Below are positions 36,588 to 45,185 of a stretch of DNA of 64,000 bases, piece by piece; within the stretch, counting starts at the first letter, position 1; every line of letters begins with the position of its first letter. The translations under genes were made by a program, and so were the position numbers. The notes beneath the pieces are model-generated. The model made no database searches, had not been told where the DNA came from, and saw only the letters and a program-made list of their open reading frames with translations. The stretch is from Paraclostridium tenue (lineage in GTDB: Bacteria; Bacillota; Clostridia; Peptostreptococcales; Peptostreptococcaceae): the NCBI RefSeq assembly GCF_015668515.1, contig NZ_JADPFO010000007.1, forward strand, positions 30,342 to 94,341, given 5' to 3'.

Positions 36588-37784
36588 ATGATGAAAAATA
36601 AGATTTTAAAAAAATCAATTAATGCATTTTTTGTGTTAGGATTATGTACACTTATGGGAGGTACATCTTATGCTTGGGATGGTAAAAAAGACGGAACTGG
36701 AACACATGCACTTATTGCAGAACATGGATTAACTATGTTAAATAATGATTTAAATAAAAATGAACCACAACCAGTAAAACAAAACATAGAAATATTAAAC
36801 AAGTATTTAAAAGATTTAAAATTAGGTTCAACTTTTCCAGACTATGATCCTAATGCATATGATTTATATCAGGATCATTTCTTTGATCCAGACACGGGAA
36901 ATAACTTCACACTAGATAATAAATGGTATGTAGCATCACCTATTTATGATACCGCTGAAACACAAGTAAGAAAATTTGCTACTTTAGCACAAGATGAATG
37001 GAAAAAAGGAAATTACAAAGAAGCTACATTTTTACTAGGGCAAGGAATGCATTATTTAGGGGACTTAAATACACCATATCATGCAGCTAATGTAACTGCA
37101 GTAGATAGTCCTGGTCATGTAAAGTATGAAACATTTGTAGAAAATCGAAAAGAGAATTATGCTTTAAATACAACTGGAAATGATACAACTCAAGGTGTAT
37201 ATAAAGAGGCGTTAGCTAATAAGGATTTTGATCAATGGATGACTCAAAACTCTGTAAAATATGCTAAAAAGGCAAAAGCTTTATATTATAGTCATTCGAC
37301 TATGAAACATAATTGGGATGATTGGGATTATTCAGGAAGAGAAGCAGTAAAAAATTCTCAAGTATGTACAGCAGGTTTTTTATATAGATTTATAAATGAA
37401 GTTTCTGAGGATCAAATAGCAAATAGCTTATCAAATCAGTTTAATGTAGTTTTAAAAACAGCAGATAAAGAATACGCAGGAACTGACGATAATGTACACT
37501 TTGGATTCGAAACTAAAGATGGAAATAAGTATGAATGGAATTTAGATAATGCAGGAAATGACTTTGAAAGAAATCAAATAGATAATTATATATTAAAAGT
37601 AAAAGATGATGTAAAAGTCAATACAAATGATATAACAAAATACTGGGTTAGAAAAGAAAATAGAACACCTATAAGCGATGACTGGGAATTAAGCAACATA
37701 AAATTAATATCAAATGGAAAAGTAATTCTTCAAAAGGATATTAATGAAGTATTTTCAGGGAATGAAATTTATAATATAAAATAA
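36588..37784 (+). CDS. plc: Secreted zinc-dependent phospholipase C (alpha-toxin family)
   Basis: 398 aa. A signal peptide (1-29, ending TSYA) is cut before Trp30, which becomes the zinc-binding N-terminus. All zinc ligands of C. perfringens alpha-toxin are present at the expected places (precursor numbering): W30, H40, D85, H97, H155, D159, H165, H177, E181. The catalytic helical domain (30-275) is followed by a C-terminal PLAT/C2-like domain. That domain keeps GTDD, GNDF and the SD of the calcium sites but replaces several membrane-inserting residues (see findings). It cleaves phosphatidylcholine and possibly sphingomyelin. Homologues are the C. bifermentans and C. sordellii phospholipases C. 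Single gene with GGGAGG upstream. Confidence 0.95.
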   Translation: MMKNKILKKSINAFFVLGLCTLMGGTSYAWDGKKDGTGTHALIAEHGLTMLNNDLNKNEPQPVKQNIEILNKYLKDLKLGSTFPDYDPNAYDLYQDHFFDPDTGNNFTLDNKWYVASPIYDTAETQVRKFATLAQDEWKKGNYKEATFLLGQGMHYLGDLNTPYHAANVTAVDSPGHVKYETFVENRKENYALNTTGNDTTQGVYKEALANKDFDQWMTQNSVKYAKKAKALYYSHSTMKHNWDDWDYSGREAVKNSQVCTAGFLYRFINEVSEDQIANSLSNQFNVVLKTADKEYAGTDDNVHFGFETKDGNKYEWNLDNAGNDFERNQIDNYILKVKDDVKVNTNDITKYWVRKENRTPISDDWELSNIKLISNGKVILQKDINEVFSGNEIYNIK

Positions 37785-37795
37785 ATAAAAATAAT

Positions 37796-37842
37796 AAAAG
37801 CCATTTATATAAAAAACTTAATTTATATAAATGGCTTTTATC
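37796..37842. terminator. Bidirectional terminator between plc and ferritin
   Basis: Long stem AAAAGCCATTTATATAAA / TTTATATAAATGGCTTTT between convergent genes. Confidence 0.92.
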
Positions 37843-37855
37843 ATAGATATTGAAT

Positions 37856-38368
37856 TTATGCATTTTGAGTTGGTGGTATATAAGTTCTTTGAGCTAATTC
37901 TTGATCAATCATTAAAAGACCAGCAGGATCATTTTTTAGTAATCTTAATTTTCTTACTATCTTTTCCATACTTTCTTCTTCTTCTGACTGTTCATCAATA
38001 AACCATCTTAAGAAAGATGATGTAGTATGATCTTTTTCAGATATTGCTAAATCAACTAAGTCATGGATTGAGTTACTTATAAGTCTTTCATGTTCTAAAG
38101 CTGATTCAAACACGTCTAATGGACTTTCAAAGTTTATCTTTGGTTGTTCAATTCCTTGTAAAACCACTTTACCTCCAGCTCTACCTATGTAGTTAAATAT
38201 TTTATATGCGTGGTCTCTTTCTTCTCTAGCTTGAACGTTGAAAAAGTTTGCAAAACCATCTAAATTATTATCTGCAAAGTATGCTTCCATTGATATGTAG
38301 AAATACTCAGAGAAAAATTCCATTTGGAGCTGATTGTTTAATGCATCTAAAACTCTTTGACTTGCCAT
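37856..38368 (-). CDS. Ferritin (non-haem iron storage)
   Basis: 170 aa four-helix bundle. Ferroxidase ligands are visible as E17 in QLQMEFFSEYFY, the EERDHA motif (about 49-54), and the E94/Q127-type residues in ALEHERL and FIDEQSEEE. The length and absence of a haem-binding Met context favour FtnA-type ferritin over bacterioferritin. It stores iron and limits oxidative stress in the cytoplasm. GGAGG precedes ATG on the minus strand. Convergent to plc. Confidence 0.93.
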   Translation of the reverse strand: MASQRVLDALNNQLQMEFFSEYFYISMEAYFADNNLDGFANFFNVQAREERDHAYKIFNYIGRAGGKVVLQGIEQPKINFESPLDVFESALEHERLISNSIHDLVDLAISEKDHTTSSFLRWFIDEQSEEEESMEKIVRKLRLLKNDPAGLLMIDQELAQRTYIPPTQNA

Positions 38369-38534
38369 AAAAAAAACCTCCTAAATTTACATTAAAATTT
38401 TTACTACAATATTATTATACACTAGTAATACCAAAATTTAACAATAAGAATATAAAGTATTTAAAATACTCAAAATATCAAGTAATAATATGGTATAATA
38501 CATAAATTGAGATTAAAATTCTAGGAGGAAATCA

Positions 38535-39407
38535 ATGTTATTATTAGCTGATAAATGGAAAGATTATGAACTTATAGATATGGGAAATGGAGAAAAATTA
38601 GAACGTTGGGGAAATATTGTTTTAAGAAGACCAGATCCTCAAGTTATGTGGCCAATAGCCAATGAAAAAGGATTATGGAAAAATCCTCATGGACACTATC
38701 ACAGAAGTAGTAGAGGTGGAGGTCAATGGGAACATAAAAAGAAATATCCTGAGAGATGGACAGTAAGTTATAAGAACTTAAAATTTAATATAAGTCCAAC
38801 AGGATTTAAACATACAGGATTATTCCCGGAACAAGCGGCAAACTGGGATTGGGCAATGGATAAAATTAAAAATGCAGGAAGACCAATAAAAGTATTAAAT
38901 TTATTTGCATATACTGGAGGAGCTACTGTTGCATGTGCATATGCTGGAGCAGAAGTATGTCATGTAGATGCATCTAAAGGTATGGTTACTTGGGCTAAAG
39001 AAAATTTACATACATCAGGACTTCAAGATAGAAAAGTAAGATTTATAGTTGATGATGTTGTTAAGTTTGTTGAAAGAGAAATAAGAAGAGGAAATAAATA
39101 TGATGCTATAATAATGGATCCACCTTCTTATGGAAGAGGTCCAAAGGGAGAAGTATGGCAAATAGAAGAAAAGTTATATGGACTAGTTGAATTATGTACT
39201 AAGGTATTATCAGACAATCCATTATTTTTCTTAATAAATTCATATACAACTGGATTATCTCCAATAATACTTGAACATATATTAGATGCTACAGTTGCTA
39301 AGCATGCTAAAGGTGGAAAAATATATGGTGGAGAAATAGGGATACCTACATCTAAAGATGGAAAAGTTCTTCCTTGTGGAATATTTGGAAGATGGGAGTC
39401 TAAATAA
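38535..39407 (+). CDS. Class I SAM-dependent rRNA methyltransferase (RlmI-like)
   Basis: 290 aa. SAM motif I LNLFAYTGGATVACAYAGA (about 119-137), motif II CHVDASKGM and catalytic-region motif IIMDPPSYGR (about 194-203), the pattern of the COG1092 23S rRNA cytosine methyltransferases. It lacks the N-terminal PUA domain of E. coli RlmI, so the exact target is uncertain. The stop overlaps the next start (TAATG), coupling it to a pseudouridine synthase. AGGAGG upstream. Confidence 0.87.
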   Translation: MLLLADKWKDYELIDMGNGEKLERWGNIVLRRPDPQVMWPIANEKGLWKNPHGHYHRSSRGGGQWEHKKKYPERWTVSYKNLKFNISPTGFKHTGLFPEQAANWDWAMDKIKNAGRPIKVLNLFAYTGGATVACAYAGAEVCHVDASKGMVTWAKENLHTSGLQDRKVRFIVDDVVKFVEREIRRGNKYDAIIMDPPSYGRGPKGEVWQIEEKLYGLVELCTKVLSDNPLFFLINSYTTGLSPIILEHILDATVAKHAKGGKIYGGEIGIPTSKDGKVLPCGIFGRWESK

Positions 39408-40078
39408 TGATAAAAGTCATATATGAAGATAATCATTTATTAGTTGTAGAAAAACCTGTTAATGTATTATCTCAAGGAGATGATACTAATGATAAAGATA
39501 TGGTTAATTTATTAAAGGACTATATAAAAGTTAAGTACAATAAACCAGGGAATGTATTTATAGGTCTTGTTCATAGATTAGATAGACCAGTAGGTGGAAT
39601 AATGGTTTTTGCAAAAACTTCTAAAGCTGCATCTAGATTATCTGAACAAGTTAGAAATAAAAGTTTTAAGAAAACTTATAGAGCCGTTTTAAATGGAAAT
39701 ATGAGAAAAGATAGTGATACATTAAAAGATTATCTTTACAAGAATAAAAAAACCAATATGGTAAGTGTAGTAAATAAAAATCACAAAGATGCTAAGGATG
39801 CAGAGTTAAGCTATAAAACAATAGCTAAAAATGAAAAATTTAGCATGGTTCAAGTTGATTTAAAAACAGGTAGACCGCATCAAATCAGAGTACAATTTTC
39901 AAGTAGAAAGCATCCTTTATTTGGAGATCAAAGATATGGTCAAGATATAAATAAAAAAGGAGATCAAATAGCTCTTTGGTCTTATAAAATAGAAATAACT
40001 CACCCTACTACAAAAGAAAAAATGGAGTTTATATGTGAGCCTCCAAATAAATACCCATGGAATTTATTCGAGGTTTAA
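39407..40078 (+). CDS. RluA-family pseudouridine synthase
   Basis: 223 aa. Catalytic motif VHRLDRPVGGIMVFAKT with the nucleophilic Asp in HRLDR, and the RNA-binding segment GRPHQIRVQFSS. It lacks an N-terminal S4 domain. Which uridine in rRNA or tRNA is modified cannot be read. It is one-base overlapped with the methyltransferase, and the next gene starts two bases after its stop, forming a three-gene unit. Confidence 0.93.
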   Translation: MIKVIYEDNHLLVVEKPVNVLSQGDDTNDKDMVNLLKDYIKVKYNKPGNVFIGLVHRLDRPVGGIMVFAKTSKAASRLSEQVRNKSFKKTYRAVLNGNMRKDSDTLKDYLYKNKKTNMVSVVNKNHKDAKDAELSYKTIAKNEKFSMVQVDLKTGRPHQIRVQFSSRKHPLFGDQRYGQDINKKGDQIALWSYKIEITHPTTKEKMEFICEPPNKYPWNLFEV

Positions 40079-40079
40079 A

Positions 40080-40784
40080 ATGAATAAATATACTGGTTTT
40101 TATATAGATAAACCTCTAGGAAATAATATGTTTTCATATAATGAGAGAAAGAATAAAAAAATATACGTTCCTAAGCTTATACAAGGAGATTTAAGTGATG
40201 TAAAAGTAGGAAATGAAGTAGTGTTTAGTGAAATAGAATTTGAAGAAGAAATAAATGCTATAGGTCTAAAGAATATGGTTAAATTTAACTATAGAGATAA
40301 GACTGTATATATTTTTGACAATCACAATCATTCTTTCTATTTTTGGATAAAAAGCCTTAAAGAAGGCTTATTCAATAAAGGGTGTAAGTTAGTTCATATA
40401 GATCAACATAAAGACATGAGAGAGCCAGAAAATTATGATGTAGATGTAGAAAATATAGATGATGTTTTTAGATATACAAACTACGTATTGAATGTAGGGA
40501 ATTTTATAAAACCTGCATTATATCATAATATTTTCTCAGAGGCTGTGATAATAGATAGTACTTATGGCTTGGAAATGGATGTAGAAGGTGAAATAGTTTT
40601 AGATATAGATTTAGATATTTTTTCAAAAGATATGGAGTATATGTCTTATGATTTAAGAGTTAATAAAATTAGAGAATATATAAAAAGATCTAGTGTTATA
40701 ACTATTGCAAGTAGCCCGTTTTTCATAGAACAAGACTATGCTATAAAAGTATTAAAAGAATTATTCAATTGTGATATAATATAA
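40080..40784 (+). CDS. UPF0489 family protein (arginase-like fold)
   Basis: 234 aa from ATG 40080; the longer frame from 40035 lies inside the RluA gene. The motifs HIDQHKDM and LDIDLDIFS look like the metal-binding aspartate/histidine pairs of the ureohydrolase fold (compare arginase DxHxD and DxDxxD). UPF0489 includes the enzymes that turn peptide arginine into ornithine in RiPP pathways. No precursor peptide or RiPP maturase is nearby, and the gene is translationally linked to RNA-modifying enzymes. The substrate is unknown. Confidence 0.75.
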   Translation: MNKYTGFYIDKPLGNNMFSYNERKNKKIYVPKLIQGDLSDVKVGNEVVFSEIEFEEEINAIGLKNMVKFNYRDKTVYIFDNHNHSFYFWIKSLKEGLFNKGCKLVHIDQHKDMREPENYDVDVENIDDVFRYTNYVLNVGNFIKPALYHNIFSEAVIIDSTYGLEMDVEGEIVLDIDLDIFSKDMEYMSYDLRVNKIREYIKRSSVITIASSPFFIEQDYAIKVLKELFNCDII

Positions 40785-40840
40785 GAGTTAATTATTTATA
40801 AATTAAACCATGACTTAGTCATGAATAGGAGGAAATAAAA

Positions 40841-41347
40841 ATGAGTTTATACACTACATGGAGATCATTAAGTGAAAATCATAATAGCCAAGAAGAAGAA
40901 GTTAAGTTTTGGGAAGAATATTTAAAGAAAGAAACAGAAATATATAATGAAATATTAAACGCTAAAAAAGACGTTATAGAAGGAAAAGTTAGCGATTTAG
41001 CTACAGCTTACAATACATCAGTAGAATATATGATGGGATTCATAGATGGAATAAGCGAAAGTTTAAAAGAAGATTTAACAGAAGAAAAATTAGAAACTAT
41101 AGAAGCAGATACAGAAGTTAAGTTAGAAATAGATTGGGAAAAGTTATACTACAATATGGTAGCTGTAGAAGCTCATTGGTTATATAACTTACAAGGATGG
41201 AACAACATATTATCAGAAGATAAGAGAAAAGAATTACAAAAAGCTTTCAAAGCTACTAAAACTGTAGTTAAGGACGAAAAGATAGGAAGAAATGAACCTT
41301 GTCCATGTGGAAGCGGTAAAAAATACAAAAAATGTTGTGGAAAATAA
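40841..41347 (+). CDS. SEC-C metal-binding motif protein
   Basis: 168 aa. The helical N-terminal part (1-145) has no recognised domain. The C-terminus is a SEC-C zinc motif, [18 protein letters not shown], as at the end of SecA. Such stand-alone proteins may bind ribosomes or SecA-related targets; the function is not established. AGGAGG precedes ATG. A 53-aa frame follows 9 bases after the stop and is likely co-expressed. Confidence 0.85.
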   Translation: MSLYTTWRSLSENHNSQEEEVKFWEEYLKKETEIYNEILNAKKDVIEGKVSDLATAYNTSVEYMMGFIDGISESLKEDLTEEKLETIEADTEVKLEIDWEKLYYNMVAVEAHWLYNLQGWNNILSEDKRKELQKAFKATKTVVKDEKIGRNEPCPCGSGKKYKKCCGK

Positions 41348-41356
41348 GGAGATAAC

Positions 41357-41518
41357 ATGTTTTTACTAAAATTCATTGATGAAGATGATAATCTATCTAC
41401 AAAAGAATTTAATTCGTTAAGTTCTTTGAAGGATTACGTTAAGGATAACGACATCGATAAGACGTGGCATCAAGTGGAAGAAGTAAAAAAAGTAATTCCT
41501 AACCTAAAAGAAGATTAA
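41357..41518 (+). CDS. 53-aa small acidic protein of unknown function
   Basis: Frame ATG-TAA with AAGGAG at a suitable distance, starting 9 bases after the SEC-C gene and ending at a terminator, so it is probably real. The product begins MFLLKFIDEDDNLSTKEF and ends VIPNLKED. It is acidic and soluble with no known domain. It is likely a partner or accessory of the SEC-C protein. Confidence 0.6.
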   Translation: MFLLKFIDEDDNLSTKEFNSLSSLKDYVKDNDIDKTWHQVEEVKKVIPNLKED

Positions 41519-41542
41519 AAAAGGAGCTTAAGCTCCTTTTTT
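41517..41542. terminator. Bidirectional terminator between the SEC-C unit and psuG
   Basis: Palindrome AAAAAGGAGCTTAAGCTCC followed by TTTTTT, between convergent units. Confidence 0.92.
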
Positions 41543-41552
41543 ATTTATAGTA

Positions 41553-42470
41553 TTATTTTAAATTAGCTAGATCTTTAGCTATTTGAGCAGCTACTTTGGC
41601 ATTATTGTAAACTAACTCTATATTAGCATCTAAACTTTTACCAGCAGTAATAGTTTTTACTTTATCTAGTAAGAAAGGAGTAACTTTTTTACCAGTTATA
41701 TTATTCTCATCAGCCTCTTTTAAAGCTGATTCTATAGCGCTATTTATAGTATCATAATCCATTTCGAACTCTTTTGGTATTGGATTTCCTATAACCATAC
41801 CACCTTTTAAGTCTAAATCCCATTTAGCTTTTAAGGCATTAGCAACTTCCATAGAAGAATCTACTTTATAATCAACTCCAAATCCACTTTTTCTAGTGTA
41901 GAATGCAGGGAATTCTTCTGTACCAAATCCTACAACTGGAACTCCGTTAGTTTCTAAATACTCTAGAGTAAGACCTATATCTAGTATAGATTTAGCACCA
42001 GCACACACAACAGCAACGTTTGTATTAGCTAATTCTTGTAAATCTGCAGATATATCAAAAGTTTCTTGAGCACCCCTATGTACTCCACCTATACCACCTG
42101 TAGCGAATACTTTAACTCCAGCCAAGTTAGCTAATATCATTGTAGTGGCTACTGTAGTAGCTCCGTTTAGTTTTTTTGATATAATAAAAGGTAAATCTCT
42201 TCTACTAGCTTTTAAAACATCCTTGCTAGTGCCTAGAAACTCTATTTCTTCAGTTGTAAGACCAACTTTTAAAACACCATCTATTATTGCTATAGTAGCA
42301 GGTATTGCACCATTTTCTCTTATTATTTTGCTAACATTTTTAGCCATTTCTATATTTTTAGGATAAGGCATACCATGAGATATTATAGTAGATTCTAAAG
42401 CAACTACTGGTTGACCTTCTGATAAAGCTCTTTTAACCTCTGGGTGTATATGCAAGTATTTTTCTAACAT
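41553..42470 (-). CDS. psuG: Pseudouridine-5'-phosphate glycosidase
   Basis: 305 aa, family length. It splits pseudouridine 5'-phosphate reversibly to uracil and ribose 5-phosphate. Signature stretches: [14 protein letters not shown] near the N-terminus with the catalytic Glu, [14 protein letters not shown], the lysine in [12 protein letters not shown] and the metal/substrate stretch [22 protein letters not shown]. The start overlaps the stop of the kinase gene (TAATG on the minus strand), so kinase and glycosidase are translationally coupled. Confidence 0.96.
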   Translation of the reverse strand: MLEKYLHIHPEVKRALSEGQPVVALESTIISHGMPYPKNIEMAKNVSKIIRENGAIPATIAIIDGVLKVGLTTEEIEFLGTSKDVLKASRRDLPFIISKKLNGATTVATTMILANLAGVKVFATGGIGGVHRGAQETFDISADLQELANTNVAVVCAGAKSILDIGLTLEYLETNGVPVVGFGTEEFPAFYTRKSGFGVDYKVDSSMEVANALKAKWDLDLKGGMVIGNPIPKEFEMDYDTINSAIESALKEADENNITGKKVTPFLLDKVKTITAGKSLDANIELVYNNAKVAAQIAKDLANLK

Positions 42471-43558
42471 TAGATCATCTCCTTTAATATTTTTTCAACA
42501 CTATCAACAGACATACTTGGATTGATAGTATTTTTGTGTAGTAATGTAAGTATTGAAGCAGCTGTTGAAAACTTAGCTGTATCAGTCAAATTGTAGTTTT
42601 TTAAATAACTGTAAACTAATGCTGCTATAAAGGCATCTCCCGCGCCTGTAGCACTCACTATATCTACTGAAACCCCTGGCAGTAGTAAAGATTCATCTTT
42701 ATTAGCACAGAATACACCGTCATGTCCTAGAGTTATAAATACATTTTGAACCCCTTTATCTAAAAAGTATTTAGCACATGTGTGTAAATCATCATTGTTA
42801 TTTATTTTTATACCTGATAGTATTTCAGCTTCTAACTTATTAGGTTTTATAGTAGTAAATCTACCTACTATATCTTTTACCTTAAGGCTTTTTTGTGTAG
42901 AAACAGTATCAATAAATATAGGAATATCTTTATATGTTCTACTTATATAATCTATAACTTCAAATGATAAGTTTGTATCTAATACGATAGCTAAAGAGTC
43001 TTTAATTGAAGTATGTTTAGATACTATATAATCAATATCTATTTTTTCCATAACATCCATATGAGATATAGCTAATTGCATATCATAGTTATTGTTTAGT
43101 ATTGATAAATACATAGAAGTTGGATATAAATCTGATACATAACAATCAGAAGTATCTATATTTAACTTTTTGCATTCTGATAATATTCTATCTCCATAAA
43201 CATCATTTCCAACGGCTGATATAAGTTTCGTATTTATACCTAGTTTAGAAATATTCTCACATATATTTCTACCTACTCCTCCAAGTGAAATATCAACTTT
43301 ACCTGGATTGGAATCAAACATAGTAAGTTCATCATTAGGGGATCCTTGTATATCAACGTTAGAGCCACCTATAACAGTGACGAAATTACTTTTACTTATG
43401 ATATAACCTTTTCCTTTTATATAACCTTTTTTCATTAAGTTCGTTATATGTACTGCAACAGATGAACGAGTTATGTTAAGCATATCTGCTAAAGTTTGTT
43501 GAGAAACCATAGGGTCATCTCTTAAAATTTCTAAAATTTCTTTTTCTCTATCAGTCAT
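42470..43558 (-). CDS. psuK: Pseudouridine kinase with N-terminal winged helix (PsuK-like)
   Basis: 362 aa from the ATG at 43558 (GGTGAT upstream); the ATG at 43570 overlaps that site. The N-terminal winged HTH (about 1-55: [33 protein letters not shown]) is fused to a PfkB kinase with [15 protein letters not shown] and the catalytic [15 protein letters not shown]. It phosphorylates pseudouridine for PsuG. The fused HTH suggests it also regulates; a perfect palindrome lies just upstream at 43582-43599. It has a paralogue without HTH at 25.5-26.4 kb. Confidence 0.92.
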   Translation of the reverse strand: MTDREKEILEILRDDPMVSQQTLADMLNITRSSVAVHITNLMKKGYIKGKGYIISKSNFVTVIGGSNVDIQGSPNDELTMFDSNPGKVDISLGGVGRNICENISKLGINTKLISAVGNDVYGDRILSECKKLNIDTSDCYVSDLYPTSMYLSILNNNYDMQLAISHMDVMEKIDIDYIVSKHTSIKDSLAIVLDTNLSFEVIDYISRTYKDIPIFIDTVSTQKSLKVKDIVGRFTTIKPNKLEAEILSGIKINNNDDLHTCAKYFLDKGVQNVFITLGHDGVFCANKDESLLLPGVSVDIVSATGAGDAFIAALVYSYLKNYNLTDTAKFSTAASILTLLHKNTINPSMSVDSVEKILKEMI

Positions 43559-43581
43559 TAATATCACCATAAATTAATATT

Positions 43582-43599
43582 TGCTTATATAAATAAGCA
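43582..43599. promoter_or_regulatory. Palindromic operator candidate upstream of psuK-psuG
   Basis: TGCTTAT-ATAA-ATAAGCA, a perfect 7-bp inverted repeat, 24 bases before the psuK start. Candidate site for the kinase's own HTH domain. Confidence 0.55.
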
Positions 43600-43693
43600 T
43601 TTGTTAAGAAGATGATAACATTTACATAAAACAATTTCAATAGTAAATTTTAATTTTGAATTACAAAAATTGAACAAATTAGGCAGCATAGGA

Positions 43694-43721
43694 ACAATAT
43701 TTTGTCGACTTTCATAATATA
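43694..43721 (+). promoter_or_regulatory. Sigma-K promoter of yabG
   Basis: -10 CATAATATA (43713-43721) matches the sigma-K consensus CATAnnnTA, with AC (43694-43695) exactly 17 bases upstream. yabG is sigma-K dependent in B. subtilis. Confidence 0.78.
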
Positions 43722-43761
43722 AATTAAGAAAACTAATATTTGTTAGGAGGACATCTATGTT

Positions 43762-44658
43762 ATGAAGATAGGAGACACTGTAGTAAGAAAATCCTACAAT
43801 AAAGATATTGTTTTTAGAATAATAGGTTTTGAAATAGATGAGAATAACCAAAAAATAGCGATTCTAAAGGGGGTTGCATTTAGAATAATTGCGGATTCTA
43901 GTATTGATGACTTGGAAAAAACAAATTTTTATGATATGAGAAATGCTCTTATAGATAAAGATGTTGAAAATATTTTATATAAGAGTATAAAAAAAACTAA
44001 AGAAAGAAATAAAAAATTAAGTAGAGCTACACAGAAATCTTCAAATTATCCAAAACAAGCGCAAGTTCAAAGTCAGGTACAAAATTCATATGGTATGCCA
44101 GGAAAGGTACTTCATATAGATGGAGATCCTGAGTATTTAAAGATTTGTTTAGATGTTTACACAAAATTGGGCATACCAGCAATTGGTAAGGCAATACCTG
44201 AAAATTTACAATATAAAGAAGTTAGAACTTTATTAGAACAACATAATCCATCCATATTAGTAATAACAGGTCATGATGCAATTGTTAATAATAAAGGTAG
44301 TCTTAAAGATTTAAAAAACTATAGAAATACTGCTAATTTTATAAAAACTGTTAGAGAAGCAAGAAAGTATGATCCATCATTAGATAGCTTAGTTATATTT
44401 GCAGGTGCCTGTCAATCAAATTATGAAGAAATAATTAAAGCAGGAGCAAATTTTGCAAGTTCTCCAAGCCGTGTAATGATACATGCCTTAGATCCACTGT
44501 TAGTAGTTGAAAAAATTGCTTGTTCAAGAATAGATAAAGTAGTTCCCCTAGAAGAGATTTTAAGTCATACCGTAACAGGTATTAAAGGTGTTGGTGGGAT
44601 AGAAACAAGAGGTAAATTTAGACTTACAATGCCTTTATCTATATATAATAACTATTGA
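43762..44658 (+). CDS. yabG: Sporulation-specific protease YabG
   Basis: 298 aa, family length. It processes spore coat or cortex-related proteins during late sporulation in the mother cell; in C. difficile it matures germination proteins. Typical stretches are the N-terminal MKIGDTVVRKSYNKDI, KVLHIDGDPEYL, LVITGHDA and VIFAGACQSNYEE, the last with the conserved Cys. AGGAGG lies at 43743-43748; an ATG at 43757 would stop at once, so 43762 is the start. A sigma-K promoter precedes it. Confidence 0.93.
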   Translation: MKIGDTVVRKSYNKDIVFRIIGFEIDENNQKIAILKGVAFRIIADSSIDDLEKTNFYDMRNALIDKDVENILYKSIKKTKERNKKLSRATQKSSNYPKQAQVQSQVQNSYGMPGKVLHIDGDPEYLKICLDVYTKLGIPAIGKAIPENLQYKEVRTLLEQHNPSILVITGHDAIVNNKGSLKDLKNYRNTANFIKTVREARKYDPSLDSLVIFAGACQSNYEEIIKAGANFASSPSRVMIHALDPLLVVEKIACSRIDKVVPLEEILSHTVTGIKGVGGIETRGKFRLTMPLSIYNNY

Positions 44659-44714
44659 CAATGTTTCAAATTAGAGGTATAAATTATAAAATAAAATTTA
44701 TAAAAAAAACAGTA

Positions 44715-44743
44715 TTGACTTTTTATTAAAAAATATATAAAAT
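44715..44743 (+). promoter_or_regulatory. Upstream promoter of veg
   Basis: -35 TTGACT (44715-44720), 17-base spacer, -10 TAAAAT (44738-44743). Confidence 0.75.
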
Positions 44744-44755
44744 AATTAGTTTGGT

Positions 44756-44784
44756 TTGACAAAAAAGGTTAAGTGTGGTAGTAT
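44756..44784 (+). promoter_or_regulatory. Downstream promoter of veg
   Basis: -35 TTGACA (44756-44761), 17-base spacer, -10 TAGTAT (44779-44784), 40 bases before the start. Confidence 0.85.
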
Positions 44785-44823
44785 ATCATTATGTGAACAT
44801 ATAATGTTAAAGAAGGTGATATA

Positions 44824-45090
44824 ATGGCCACTGTTCAAACTTTGAATAAAATAAGACAGACTTTAGAGAAGCACCTAGGAAAAAAAATTGTATTAAAAGC
44901 AAACAAAGGAAGAAAACAAATAGTTACTAAAAGAGGTATATTAGAAAAAGTATATCCAAGTATATTTGTTGTTAAGTTAGATGATGAGGATAATGGATAC
45001 TCTAGAGTGTCATACAGTTACTCAGACTTATTAACTGATAACGTTAAATTGAAAGTAATTAAAGAGACAAATAAATTAAATGTAAGCTAA
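44824..45090 (+). CDS. veg: Veg protein
   Basis: 88 aa, the normal size. A small beta-barrel-like protein highly expressed in vegetative Firmicutes; in B. subtilis it stimulates biofilm matrix genes. Family pattern: VQTLNKIRQTLEKHLGKKI, then KANKGRKQIVTKRGILEK and VSYSYSDLLTDNVKL. Two good sigma-A promoters stand in tandem upstream and a strong terminator follows, fitting high expression. Confidence 0.95.
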   Translation: MATVQTLNKIRQTLEKHLGKKIVLKANKGRKQIVTKRGILEKVYPSIFVVKLDDEDNGYSRVSYSYSDLLTDNVKLKVIKETNKLNVS

Positions 45091-45130
45091 AAAATTATGC
45101 CTATTAAAAATAGGTGTAATTTTTTTTTTG
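45091..45130 (+). terminator. Terminator of veg
   Basis: Stem AAATTATGCCTATT / AATAGGTGTAATTT with G-T pairs, followed by a nine-T run. Confidence 0.92.
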
Positions 45131-45185
45131 TTTCCTAAATATAAATATAGTGTGATATTTATATTTAATTTAGGAGGGGTAACGT

